The position numbers were made by a program, and so were the translations under genes. Below are positions 12,191 through 23,278 of a DNA stretch of 64,000 nucleotides, piece by piece. Under the pieces are notes generated by a model. The model was not told the origin of the DNA and did no database searches. It saw only the letters and a program-made list of their open reading frames with translations. Position 1 is the first letter of the stretch. Each line of letters begins with the position of its first letter. The stretch comes from Hyparrhenia diplandra. Taxonomy: Eukaryota > Streptophyta > Magnoliopsida > Poales > Poaceae. The DNA lies in NCBI GenBank assembly GCA_015847255.1, contig JADLZK010013214.1, positions 1-64,000 of the forward strand, in the 5' to 3' direction.

Positions 12191-12565
12191 TGGGCCATAA
12201 TTGAGAGACGGAGCCTACAGAACTGATGAGGCCCAGGCCCATACGTGCCTTTGTGTTTTGTGGACTCTTGTATTTCACCTTTTTCCAAAAATTAATTATC
12301 CACATCAAAATTTTAGCAAAAAATATACCCCATGTCACCAAATGAGATGGAAAGATCTGAATGTAATATCCCGCTATATTAGAAACCACGGTTTTAAACA
12401 GGCACCGTATCAGGCTGGACCAGTCATTAATTATTTTAATGCACAGGTGATAGCTAGTGACATCCAAATCAACACACTTAAATGAAATCGTAAGATTTCT
12501 ATAACCCTTTTAAGCTCAAGTATCAGCAGAAGAAGTCCTCATCCATATATAAGCACCGTATCAGG

Positions 12566-12622
12566 TTACACAATTTCCTGCAAATAATCCTCCCCTGCTG
12601 TTTGCAGCAGCATCTGTCTCAC
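12566..12622 (-). pseudogene. Orphan C-terminal exon of an F-box gene
   Basis: Read on the minus strand after a ggtgcag acceptor, it encodes VRQMLLQTAGED... and stops early. It closely matches the start of the last exon of copy 2 (VRQMELQDPQE). The sequence at 12623-12780 matches the intron beside that exon at 9825-10000. No matching upstream exons are adjacent, so this is a leftover of a duplication. Confidence 0.7.
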
Positions 12623-12799
12623 CTGCACCGGAAAAACCATCAAAGAAGCACAAGGTGTGGCTCAAACGACCAGTAGATTTTTCTTGAATGAAACCTATGT
12701 GAATCAATGTGATCTAAGCTACCTCTAACGAAGTCGTCTAACGTTATTTTCTGAGTTATAATTTGTTTAGGGTTGCATGTGTGACCCATCCTCCTACAA

Positions 12800-13836
12800 C
12801 GTAAAAGAGACTGATTCACATCTGCAGTTTGCTATGTGATGCAGAGTCTCTAGGGGCACAACCAGAGAGGGTACAGATGAGTGATGCCTAGCTCAAGGCA
12901 AATTGGATCTAGAGGACATGCAGATCAGCCTGTGACCAGCAACTGCAATCTATGGCTGGTGGAAATGCACAGAGCCTATCAATATTTATCTGAGTAAAAG
13001 ATTTAGTTACTTCTTCTGAGCAATGTTGGTACTAACAGGTTGAAGCCAACCTCTGTTGGCAAAGAAATCTGGCAACTGTAAAAGATATGTCCATTTGGTC
13101 ATCGCAATCTACTGGACATGCTTTTTGCTTCCGCTTCCGGCTAGCACCTAGCAGGAGTATTTCAGATTTTCAGGCAGCGACTCTCCACTTAGAAATCAGA
13201 ACCCATCCTCTTCAAACCCCCATCTGTTGAAATTGTGCAGAGAGAAATTGTGCAGAGTGCAAGACTCTCTCCTCTTGATGTTCAGAGGGACTAAAATTCG
13301 CTTCTTCCTATGGTACTAGTATATTGCTGAAACTGAGGCAAAACTTTAAACAAGACGAACCTACTAATGACTTTAAACAAGACGAACCTACTAATGTTAT
13401 ATTATACTTCCTCCGTTCTAAATTGTAGTTCACCTTGGCTTTTCTAGATTCATTTGATTTACTATGTAGCTAGACATAGTGTATAACTAGGTGCATAGCA
13501 AAATCAAAAAAAGAAAAGCTAAAGTAAACTACAATTTGGAACGGAGGGAGTATGTTATAGAGGAGGATGAGACAGGCCTCCCATAGTTTAAAACACACTG
13601 CACATATGCATCAGGAATCAGAAATCATCAGGATGCAGCAGAAGTCATAGCATTGCCTCACATATCACTTGGCTAAGCAATATCGGAGCTCGGAGGTCCT
13701 TATCAACTTCAGAAAGAGCACCATTAAAGCATCCGAGCGAGGTGAATGTGACGAACTGATGGTAGACCTTTTTGCGTAGAACTACACATCAGTCAATGAA
13801 GAAACTTCTTAACCCTATTTATTATTTCTTCTATGC
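12800..13836. repeat. Segmental duplication of 3'-flanking sequence (matches blocks in 19020-20500)
   Basis: Several blocks are shared with the region downstream of F-box copy 3: about 12840-12970 with 19020-19150, 13250-13390 with 19930-20070, and 13600-13690 with 20125-20220. No gene was found inside. A Stowaway MITE (13407-13550) has inserted into this copy but not the other. Confidence 0.7.
13407..13550. mobile_element. Stowaway MITE (144 bp)
   Basis: The terminal inverted repeats are CTTCCTCCGTTCTAAATTG and its complement ending GGAACGGAGGGAG. TA dinucleotides flank both ends, and the length is typical of Stowaway. A related copy lies at 46983-47127. Confidence 0.93.
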
Positions 13837-13970
13837 TCAGCACGAAGTTGTGGAAGCAGCAGATGAAACAGTTGTCCCTTCAGAAAGAAGCGTCCTAGGA
13901 TCATCTTTGTTAGTCTCCACAGGCTCCTGCAGCTGCTCCCCCATTAACTGCAACCTATTTGTCGTGCTCT
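13837..13970 (-). pseudogene. Orphan C-terminal exon of F-box copy 4
   Basis: The minus strand encodes STTNRLQLMGEQLQEPVE... and ends SAASTTSC and a stop. It is clearly homologous to the last exon of copy 3 (20511-20640). The acceptor that precedes the intact exon is replaced here. The N-terminal part of the same unit probably lies at 18515-18647, with about 4.5 kb of unrelated sequence between. Confidence 0.7.
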
Positions 13971-13999
13971 ATCTACCCTACTAATGCACAACTTTGCTG

Positions 14000-16900
14000 C
14001 GTTCAAAATTATTCAAATAAACGATCTAGATTACTCATTAATCTTCTCTCTCATCACTCAAACACCGTCCGACGTCCAGGATTAAGTGTATGAGCCTTTA
14101 CCCTAACGCCCAACAAATAAACGTCAGGCGCACCTCGCGATTCTCAATTTCCTCCCGAATGGATGCGCTCTTTCCTTTTCAGCAATCCTTCCTTTCCTAT
14201 TGTCCTCTCTTTCCTCCTATGGATCCCGACGTAGGCTCCGGTGGCCTTGCTGAATCCCAGGTGGTAGATCCGGCGTGAGATCATCAACGCTTTCCTCATC
14301 TTCGCGCGACTCCTCCCTCTCACGACGCTGCCTGCCACCCTCATCCTCTCGCGACACCTCCCCTCTCACGATGCTGCCTCCCGCTCTCGAACGTGGAGGC
14401 CGGCTCGACCTCAGACGCCGCGGCGGCGGCGGCCCGGGACCGTGGCAACGTCCGCGGCTGGACGAGCCCCTAGCCACGAGCGTGTCTTGCCGTGGAGCGG
14501 ACAGCGAGGGCGTGGCATCCGTGGCGGACGCGGATCACGCAGCGTGGCCACAAGGCTCGGGGTGCGCCGCCGGGACGACATGCACAGCCACGCCCAGCAG
14601 CCTGCAAGGTGAGATTCGATCTGCTCTCCACAGTCCGCCGTCTGGAAACCCCAGGTTCCGATCTGATCCTCGCCTCGCTGGAGGAGGAGCTGGAAGAGAT
14701 GAACGGCACCTGGGCCAAGCTAGGTGTATTGTGCGCGTGCATCATGTTAATGAATTGTCTGTTGACCATGAGTCTAAGACGGTCACCGCCGAACCTTGGC
14801 CCTGACGGCGCTGACATATGCTCTGGCGCCGCCACGATCCACATCGTCTCCACCCACGCCTCACCGTTCGCTGGTCCCTATATGCATCGAATTACTTCTT
14901 GGATATGGACATGGATGACTAATAGGTAGTTGTTTGAGGAATCAGTTTCCCTATATGCATCGAATTGTTTTCCTTCAACAATGCGTTCTGCCATTTGTGG
15001 AGTTAGTAAATTGAACTAATATTTACATGCTTTGGTTGTGCACTGCAGATTATAAGAGCTAGAAATCTCTATTGGAGATCTACAGTACTCAATAAAACAA
15101 TAAGGTGAGACAAACTCTAGACATTAATTTTTGTGAATTTTGAAAATTCAAGTTTATGCTTTATTTCAACGAGCTTGTATAAGTCCTAAGATTTTTTCTC
15201 TGAATGGTTTCTTGTCAGGGATGAGGTTGTATAAGTCCTAAGATCTTTGCCTGAATCCTTTTTTAGAACTTAACTATTATTTATTCATTTTGCTTGCCTC
15301 CGAGAATAATACATATACCAATTCTTATCTTTTGACGGTATGGAGAGACTCTTGTGCACATGGCAGTCAAGGACAGTTATGATCTACCTGTTTTTGGTGG
15401 TGTGACTTCCCTGAACCTGAACATGAACCTGATAAGGCGTCTATCACTTTCAGTTTTCTATTCTATGACACCTTCCTGGGTTTATTTGATAGTTTGATAC
15501 ATCACCACTGTTGCATCTACTAGCTGCTTGTGTGTCGATTTCTCAACTTGGGCGTTTGCTTGCTCGTGTGTATCCATTTCAGTTGATAAAACTTAATATG
15601 TAGGACATTTATATTTATATGTTTTCCTTGCTTGTGAACATACTCGAGCGTCAGAGCACAGGGTGGTTGATGAAAAGAAACACATATCCATTTGGTGATG
15701 TTGTTCTTATGCTTAGATTTTATTTAATATTGCAGCACAAAAATTTATATAGTCTGAGTATGTACCTGGTGTAGTTTTGATTGTAGTCTTCGACTAAAAA
15801 AGTGAGGTGATGCTTCAGTTTGCTTACATTTCATCATCTTTTTTTGGAAAATACAGTTTTAGAATCCAGTTCTTACATTAGATACCTCGTACACTCATCG
15901 GGTTTTAAAACTGACACTTTGCACTGTTATATTAGCAAGCCTTTGTTGCTTGGTTTAATGTTATGGGTGGGTACAAAGAGAGTTACAGGTTTTCACTGCT
16001 CTATTTGAGATCTGATCTGCACAAGTTTTGTCATTTGCATTTCCTGATCACTTATGACCCTAATAATGTACCTCGTGTTTTTCTTTCAGGTGCCTTATAT
16101 CTACTTTCTGACTTCCTATGCATCAAAAAAAATGGTGAGTTGACCAATGGTTCTTTCTGACTTCTGATGATATCGAGGTATATAAAAGGGATAATGAATC
16201 ACCTTACCTTGTTGTTCGAGAGAATGTTGTTGGTAACATATTTGGCTGATGGTGAGTTGGCCTTTGACATAGTTTAGGGTATTTGTTTTTTCTTTGTGAA
16301 TTTATTAAGTTATGATCAGAGTTCAAAAATTGTTGCTCTATGCAGACAAAGGCTATGGTTTTGTTCTCTTAGGTCTCATCATTTCGTCAATTCTAACTCT
16401 CATACCGGCACTGATGGTTTAACGTCAGCATAACCATCGAGCTTGGTTGTCTCTTGCAGGTGTCACTTCCTGAACGTCCTATGGTGGCTGTCTCTTGCAG
16501 CTGTGAGAACCTGAATCTTTGCAACAATTATGATATGTTAATATATTTGAGATCTGTTGCCTTGGACAAACTGGTCGTGTTTTATAACACTTGGATTTTC
16601 TAAGCCTACTTCTAAGTTGTAGTCTGTAGACCCCTTTACTCTGAGTGGAATAAACAAGTACCAATGGCTTGTCTTGTGCCATATTGTCAAATAAAATGCA
16701 TGAGTGCATTTCTGGTGCACACTTTTGCATGATCTCTTATGCTATGACCTAATATAAGATCATTTTGTTACTCTTATTCTCCAGTCAATCAGTTACTCCC
16801 AATTTTAGCATAATTGCTGTTTTAGGACAGTGAAGATCTCAGACTTGAACTGGAGGAGGCTTCCGTGGACAATAAGACCATAATATTGACGACCCTCTAT

Positions 16901-17286
16901 GCTACATGGGCTTTCCCTGGCTCAGTGATATATCGTCCCTGTAGACGCTTCAGAGTGATGACAACTCTCTGAATGCAGCAATTGTCTGAATGCCTTCCAT
17001 TTACGTAGAGCATTTTTGTGTAATAGCAGATAAGGGAACACAAAGGATTGTTTTATTTTTGTGTTGTGTGATCATGAGATATCTTTATGTGTAACATCAG
17101 TCAGGATATATCTTTATCTGCTACTGTTGGTTATATTGCTAAGTTCAAAGTTTATTGTATATTACCTAACAGTTTTTTTTTTTTATCACGAGGAGAATAT
17201 TGTTCTTGGAAGAAATATCGTTGTTTGGTTGTTTTCATATGCATCCCTAAATAAAGTCATGGCGTTAGCACGGGCACTATACTAGT
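14000..17286 (+). mobile_element. Possible Helitron carrying gene-like fragments (3' end at 17285)
   Basis: The stretch ends GTTAGCACGGGCACTATA followed by CTAG and then T, like the 3' ends of rice Helitrons (a hairpin a few bases before CTRR). Inside are a GC-rich block (14140-14900) with several open but unrecognised frames, and exon-like pieces with splice signals (for example 15049-15105, with gcag before and ggtgag after). The 5' TC end was not located, so the left limit given here is only where the gene-like sequence begins. No rolling-circle replicase or helicase was seen, so any element is non-autonomous. Confidence 0.35.
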
Positions 17287-17500
17287 GCATTATAAAAACA
17301 CCAAAATCTCTACGACATAAAAAAAGAATGAAACTAAGATTTTTTTATGTGACATTGGTTTGGGGTCACTTTGCCTCCCCCTCAATCCCACCCATGCCTT
17401 CAACCCGCGCACGGTAAGTTTGGGGCCACGTTGGAAACTTCCTCGATCCGTGTCTGCGTGCGTTATTCAGCTTTCCTATTTTATCGCACCATAAATTTAG

Positions 17501-17652
17501 CTATCCTAATTTGCCACACATGCATAAGGAAGGTATTTGCCTGTCTATGTTTCCTTCATGCGTTGCCTGCCTCTTCCTATCCTATTTTGTCGCACATGCA
17601 TAAGGAAGGCATTTGCCTGCATATGTTTCCTTCATGCGTTGCCTGCCTCTTC
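17501..17652. repeat. Two-copy 76-bp tandem repeat
   Basis: Units 17501-17576 and 17577-17652 are nearly identical. They keep an open frame in two registers, which explains the small open frames here. No protein family was recognised. Confidence 0.9.
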
Positions 17653-17869
17653 CTATGCCTCCAGCACACGCACACGGCACAACACACAAGGAACCTCTAG
17701 TGCTGTACCTCCCGCACGGATCGCCGCACATCGCCGTTGTGATCCACGGCCGTCCCCGAACGTTGCATGTCCCCGGCGGCCTCGATCGTCACCGCACCTG
17801 TGCCGATGTTGCCGTCGCAATCAACATCGATTATTTGTTCTCTTATAACACTATACTCGATATCCTTGC

Positions 17870-18073
17870 ACTCTCTCTCTCATGGACTATGTCGTTTTTT
17901 TGACTTTTGAGTACCGTGTTTGACCATTCATAAATTATCGTTAAAGTATATCTAAAGATAAATTAAATTATAATAAATAAAGAAAATTAATATAAAATTT
18001 TTTTGAATAAGACGATTGATCAAACATAATGGCACAGAGTTCAAAAACGACAAAGTCAATGGTACGGAGGGAG
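17870..18073. mobile_element. Stowaway-like MITE with a decayed left end
   Basis: The right end is GGTACGGAGGGAG followed by TA. The left end (CTCTCTCTCATGG) is a degraded version. The interior is AT-rich and resembles the longer family seen at 41296-41553. Confidence 0.6.
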
Positions 18074-18254
18074 TATTCTAGAACATGTGTGGCGTCAGAA
18101 TTCCGTAAAAAATACTCCGATTGGTGTATGTGAAAGAAATGGCTGCTGCGATTGGTGTATGTGAAAAGATGAACTACAACTTACACAGTGCAGATACGTA
18201 AGTCACTTGATTGTGCTTTTTATTAATTGTTTGCTATATATTATTCTAATTTCT

Positions 18255-18478
18255 ACCATGTTTGCAGTTTCTTTTGCCATGGAAACTTTCTGCAAAATAT
18301 ATGCTTTATGTTTTCGACCCAGCAGAAAAAGATGCTTACTATGGTTGACACTAGACCTGTTGAAAAGTGGTGTAAAGACACACCGGCTCTGATGTATGCC
18401 AAGCAAACTCTTAGATTCAACACGGAGTACGAAAATGCAGTGAATATACATATTTCGGGATGGAATGAGATGACATAG
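18255..18478 (+). pseudogene. Fragment resembling a Ulp1-like (C48 peptidase) transposon-associated protein
   Basis: Two frames give consecutive pieces: FLLPWKLSAKYMLYVFDP (about 18265-18325), then a stretch with RPVEKWCKDTPALMYAK and a C-terminal ISGWNE. The pattern of a KYMLYVFDP core followed by a P.EW/KWC segment is familiar from Ulp1-like open frames carried by grass transposons. The catalytic His, Asp and Cys are not all present. It abuts the broken end of F-box copy 4, so it probably marks the joint of an insertion or rearrangement. The family assignment is tentative. Confidence 0.35.
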
Positions 18479-18514
18479 ATGGGTAACTAACCTCGGAATC
18501 AGAGCCGATTTCAT

Positions 18515-18647
18515 TATTTCTATATGTGCGGCAGATGGCAGTAAAGAAGGCGCGGTCCACATTCCTATGGAGGCAGAGGAACACCAGGGCGAGGAGCTGT
18601 GGAGTGAGGTCAGACCATGGCGGTGATCTTTGCTTCTTCTTCGACAT
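18515..18647 (-). pseudogene. F-box gene copy 4, N-terminal fragment
   Basis: From the ATG at 18647 the product reads MSKKKQRSPPWSDLTPQLLALVFLCLHR..., the F-box start shared with copies 2 and 3. Homology ends after about 45 residues and unrelated sequence follows. A leader intron upstream contains a LINE tail (18727-18824), and a leader exon matching that of copy 2 sits at 19666-19850. The cognate last exon is probably 13837-13970. Confidence 0.75.
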
Positions 18648-18726
18648 TTGCTTCTTCTTCGACCTGCGTGAATAAGAGGATCGAAATGCATGATCAGGTG
18701 GTGATCAGAACAGGTAAAAAGGTGTG

Positions 18727-18824
18727 TGCTGGGCGGGTGCGCGGTGTACGCTTTAAACTTGAATGTTGTATGTGCTTTTGGGTAATACAAATGCAGGGGG
18801 TCTTCCCCTTTTCTCTAAAAAAAA
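18727..18824 (+). mobile_element. 5'-truncated LINE tail with 16-bp target duplication
   Basis: Ninety-eight bases ending TAATACAAATGCAGGGGG...CTCTAAAAAAAA resemble the 3' ends of grass LINEs. They are flanked by caggtaaaaaggtgtg (18711-18726) and caagtaaaaaggtgtg (18825-18840), one mismatch apart. The equivalent site beside F-box copy 3 (about 22429-22445) lacks the insert. Confidence 0.85.
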
Positions 18825-18899
18825 CAAGTAAAAAGGTGTGCCCGCATATAAACAAACACATGGTGGGGATGGATGGAATCGCACCAGTGTCTAACCAAC

Positions 18900-19660
18900 A
18901 AAGAAAATGCCAAATCTTTCCGATTTATCTTTACGGAGTGGATGTTCACGAGATGTGTGGTATTGCTCATGAACTATGACTTAACTGCTATGCCCTATTC
19001 ACCATTTGCAGTTTGCTCTGTGCTACGGAGTCTGGCTGCACGGCGGAGAGGGTACACGGATGAGTGGTACCTAGCTGAAGGCAAACAGGATCTGGAGGAG
19101 ATGCAAATCAACCTATGACTTGCAACTGCAATCTATGGCTGGTGCGCATGCACAAAATCTATTGATATGAATCTGGAATAGTAATAATAGATAGATTAAG
19201 CTACTTCTTCTGAACCCTATAACATATTCTTTCCCTTCGAACAACTCCCTTACTTCCCCCTTGTCAAAAAAAAAAAAAAAAAAAAAAACTCCCTTACTTC
19301 CCTATGCCGGCTATCTATTTTCATCTTCCTTATCAAGTTATCTTAAGCGCCTAGCCCTAGCTATCCAGATGTCTCTTTCGTCACACCTAGCTCTATTACT
19401 TGACCCACACTTCTACAGGGCATCCCTAGCTACCTTTGGTGCTTATCGGTCTCATGGGTGCATCTTGTTCACAGATTGCGAAGCGCACAATCACAGACAT
19501 GATTCGAAACGAATCAAAAAGACAGGTGAAGCCGTGTGCAGTGTGCGTGATAGATAGCACGTGCAGAAGGAACACGACCCGACGTGATCACTGAAACAGC
19601 AGAGCATTGCTACGGCTCCCACCTAGGAGGTGAAGGCAGGAAGATGGAGGATACGAGGAA
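18900..19660. other. Leader intron and flank of F-box copy 4, no gene seen
   Basis: This holds sequence paralogous to 12840-12960 and a 23-base A run at about 19266-19288. Short open frames here have no recognisable content. Confidence 0.4.
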
Positions 19661-19665
19661 AATAC

Positions 19666-19850
19666 CTTGGACTCGTGACTCGCGTGGCGTCACGCCCGCT
19701 AGCCGGTGCTGCCCTGATGGCTGCTGAGGATGTGGGGGTGGCCGGGTGGGGTGGGTGGGGTGGGGTGGACTCCACTTCTTATGTTTGGGCCAATGATGAG
19801 ACAGATATGTTGGGCTGTAAACGAGCTGCAGAAGCGCAAGCACTCAGTTT
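19666..19850 (-). other. Probable 5' leader exon of F-box copy 4
   Basis: On the minus strand the segment ends CCAAG before GTATTTTC, a splice-donor-like joint. It matches 12061-12190 upstream of copy 2, including the CCCACCCC-rich part. Confidence 0.5.
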
Positions 19851-20510
19851 TATGATTTTATCCAGATGGAGCCCAATGAGATGATTATAAATGGGCTACA
19901 AGCCCAACAAATTACCATTCAGCTCTCCTCATCAGAAATTGTGCAGAGTCAAAGACACAGTTGCATGGATATGGATTGCCGAGAGATGGTCAAATCGACT
20001 GAATTTAGGTTCTTCTTCCTCTAGTTGCTAGTTACTGCTGAATCTTAGGCAATACTTTAAACAAGATGATCCTATGTAGGAGTATACTACAGTTTATAGA
20101 GAAGGATCAAGCAAGCTCTCCCACGCAACATCAGGAATCACAAGCAATCATGATGCACAGAGGGACGGGAGTGGGCACAAGCATTGCCTAACAAATCACT
20201 TGGCCAATCATTATCAGATGTCTGTCGTCATCAACTTCAGAAAGAAACACCCAGTGTGCCTACAGCATCTATCTTACCGCAGCACAATTGAACAGTTTTT
20301 TTATTTTTATTTTGAGGTCAGAATGAAAAGTTGGGCAATACAGACTAGCAAAACAAAGCAACAGGTCCACAACTAGTGATAGTGTATCGAAGCACATCTG
20401 AGCAAGGTGAATGTGATGAACTGATGATACCTTTTGCCTAGGAGGAAGAACACATCAGTCAATGAAGAATCTTCTTACCCCTATTTATAAGCTCCTGTGC
20501 TCAGCATGTA

Positions 20511-22379
20511 CTAGTTGTGGAAGCAGCGGATGAACCAGCTGTCCCGCCAGGAAGAAGCGCCGCCCCGTGATCCTCATTATCAGTCTCCAAAGGCTCCAGC
20601 AGGTGCCCCTGAGTTAATTGCAACCCATTTGTCGTGCTCTCTGCATTAGAAAAACATCCAAAAGATAATGAGTTGTGGATACAATGAGATTTTCATTTTA
20701 ATTTCATTTTTTTAAAAAAAATAATAGTTCCTTTTGTCCCATGCTATCTCCTAATATCATTGTTTACAAATATTTTACCAAATGGTTTTCCAGAATGGAT
20801 GTAATGTCCATCCTCTCCTTCAAGGTATGAAACATGTCTCTAGGAAATAAGAACACACACTTGGCTTCGTGGTATGAAATCACAAGAACACATGCACCTT
20901 GATAAAACTACTTCCAACACGCACAATACAACCCTCAAACCAGATGCCCTACTTAATGAATACCTGCACCCTGCTGAAGTTTAAAATAATAAATAAAAGA
21001 ACATAATGAGGTGATGTTTCACCAAAGTTATAATGTATTTCTGTGTGATTCTTGTGTTTGATGCCCCAAAAGCCGCCCCCCCCCCCCACCCCAACACACA
21101 CCCTAAAAGGGCATCTTAGGCTATTTTGTGTACAACAAACAGTTTTAGTGCACGAAAAAGCAATAACTCAATACCTTGACAGAAAAGCCAGGTTGCTGGG
21201 AACTCTCCACTCATCCATGATACCGTAGGGGAGGTTGAATAGACCTTCCCGTCTTTCATGTCATACACACCGCAAGATGTAGTTGTTTTCTTCCAAGCTG
21301 AGCTAATGTAATCATCCGCAAAGAAAATGGAATCATGGGACAGATCATATGGAGAGACACAAACAGCTCTCGAAAGCACCCTCGCCCCACAAAAAAATGC
21401 TTGGTCATCTCCCAAACTCCTCACCTCAGTCCACAACATACGCCAAAGTCTGCCTCAAACACTTCAAAATCGTTGTTGTGCCACAAGAATGGAACTATCT
21501 CCCCGACAGTACACTGTCTCTCGTCTGCAGTAGATTTTCCTGCGGATCATCAACAGTCTGCCACGCGATTCAACAAGGTAGCAAGATCGGCATGCATTAT
21601 CTTTTTGAGAGAACAATATCCGTATCTTATGGAGACTCCAATGAAAATGCGCTCAATTCGAGACACCCTCAGCTCATGGTTGCCATTCTCATCCGCAATT
21701 TCAATGCCACGGAGATCATGCTGCCCAATGTTGAAGCCCCCAATAGCGTAGAGCTTCCCCCTGAAGAAGACTATGTCCGAGAGAGACTGACAGAGTTCAT
21801 TTGTTCCCACAGACCATGCAACATCTCCTGGTCGGCACAATGCTAGTGTACCCATACGTCCACCAATGCCCATAGTACTAACTATCACAGCGATGAGGCG
21901 TTTTGAACATACCACTAGACTCAAAACAAATATCTTAGATATGTCCTTGAGGTTAGTCCACCTCCTCTCAAAGTCCCTATGGTCACGGTTGATTTCCAAA
22001 GAGTCTGAGTAGGTGGTGTAAGAACACAGACTGGGAAGTACCATTGTGGCCTTGGTGAAGGGGTTCATCAGGAAGCAGCTGCCATCATCCCGCGACAAGA
22101 GAAGCCACTCGCCACAAGAGTTGTGGTAGCGAACGCCATCCGGCAGGTGGAAAGTCTCGCTGCCACAGGGAAGCGGGTGGCGCTGCCGTCAGGAAGTACG
22201 AGCCAGGGCGTTGGCGACGGCGGCTGTAGGCGGCACTGCTGCACCGCGGTGCGCCATGCGCGGCAGACGGCAGTAAAGAAGACACGGTCTGCACGCCTAG
22301 TGAGACAGAGAAACACCATGCCGAGGAGCTCTGGAGTGAGGTCTGACCATGGCGGTGACTTTTGGTTCTTCCCCGACAT
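20511..22379 (-). pseudogene. F-box/DUF295 gene copy 3 (two exons, several frameshifts)
   Basis: The start is the ATG at 22379 (MSGKNQKSPPWSDLTPELLG), with an F-box at residues about 10-45. The DUF295-type region follows in pieces: FLMNPFTKATMVLPSL, then LVVCSKRLIAVIV, LCRPGDVAWSV, IVFFRGKLYAI, and LWTEVRSLGDDQAFF with DLSHDSIFFADD. Exon 1 ends at 21175 before a GTATTG donor. Exon 2 (20640-20511) follows a taatgcag acceptor, keeps phase, and encodes ESTTNGLQLTQGHLLEPLE... to the stop. The frame changes near 22165, and more than once between about 21425 and 21570. It may be a decayed gene or a gene with base-call errors. It lies in line with copies 1, 2 and 4. Confidence 0.72.
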
Positions 22380-22539
22380 CCTGCGCGAATAAGAAGATCC
22401 AAATGCACGATCAGGTGGTGATCAGAACAGGTAAAAAGGTGCGCCGGCATATAAACAAACACTTGGTGGACATGGATAGAAGCGCACCAGTGTCGATCCC
22501 AACAAAGAAAAAATCGAACCTTCCCGATTTATCTTCGCG

Positions 22540-22900
22540 GAGTGGATGTTCGCGAGACGACGACACCGATCAAGAAATTTCGCTGCGGTGTGATGCGGCC
22601 ATGCCCGTGCCCGTGGCCCCGCGTCAATAAGCACCGGAGACCAGCCGCACAGCGCACGCCGGTCGGCCGGCACCAGCGCCCGCCGTGACTCGCGCCGGCG
22701 CCGGCGCGCAGTCCGCCGTTCCCCGCCGCGCCGCAAGGCGCTAGGGTTTGGGGAGAAGGAGAACGGGAGAACCGGAGAAGGTGCGCGCCGATGTGCGCCG
22801 CGCTCTGGGTTCTCTGCCTCGTGCGGTCGTGTGCCTCCTGCCCTCTTCTGTCCTCTGCTGTGACAAGAGATGGGCCGGGCCACCAGGACGCTCGGCTCGG
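22540..22900 (-). promoter_or_regulatory. Probable leader and promoter region of F-box copy 3
   Basis: This GC-rich island lies just upstream of copy 3, in the position of the leader exons of copies 2 and 4. A long open frame on the minus strand here is compositional and has no recognisable domain. Confidence 0.35.
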
Positions 22901-22992
22901 CCCGGCCCTATTAGTTCCAGTAAGCGGGTTAGTGTGTTTAGGTCTTGGAATTCCTTAGGTCTTTATATGACTCCTTTCTCTGATATTCTCTA

Positions 22993-23268
22993 GCAAAGGC
23001 CATTGGTTGTGTGGCCCCACCCGCGCTCAAATTGCAGGTGCGTACACTTTATCCTGGGTTTATTTCGAGATTTTCCGGCTGGCAAGATTAAGTGGTAGGC
23101 GACGCCCCCTCGTCGACGGGGCTGTGGTGACTTCGTGAACTTCAAGATTCACGGGCTCAGTCCCCTTGAAGGTGCTCATAGGGGTAGGGTTTATGACGTG
23201 TGTTCATAGGGGTGAGTGTGCGTGCGTGTTGAGTGTCGGGGTTGTTGTGTAATCTCAAAAAAAAAAAA
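22993..23268 (+). mobile_element. tRNA-derived SINE with 10-bp target duplication
   Basis: Near the 5' end a box-A-like TGGTTGTGTGG is followed about 25 bases later by a box-B-like GCTCAAATTGC, the internal promoter of a tRNA-derived SINE. A unique body and a GTGTAATCTC plus poly-A tail follow. Perfect copies of atattctcta flank the element (22983-22992 and 23269-23278). It resembles the rice SINE groups with poly-A tails; the exact family was not determined. Confidence 0.8.
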
Positions 23269-23278
23269 ATATTCTCTA

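Noticed and set aside
14492..14929. A 145-codon plus-strand open frame
   Set aside because: It has compositional bias, no recognisable domain and overlapping open frames on both strands. Kept only as part of a possible gene-fragment block.
18203..18790. A 195-codon minus-strand frame read as a complete F-box gene
   Set aside because: Only the first part matches the F-box family, in another frame. The rest is antisense to the Ulp1-like fragment.
22422..22883. A 153-codon minus-strand open frame in the leader region of F-box copy 3
   Set aside because: It is Arg/Pro/Ala-rich and follows GC content. It has no recognisable domain and overlaps the expected leader exon and promoter.
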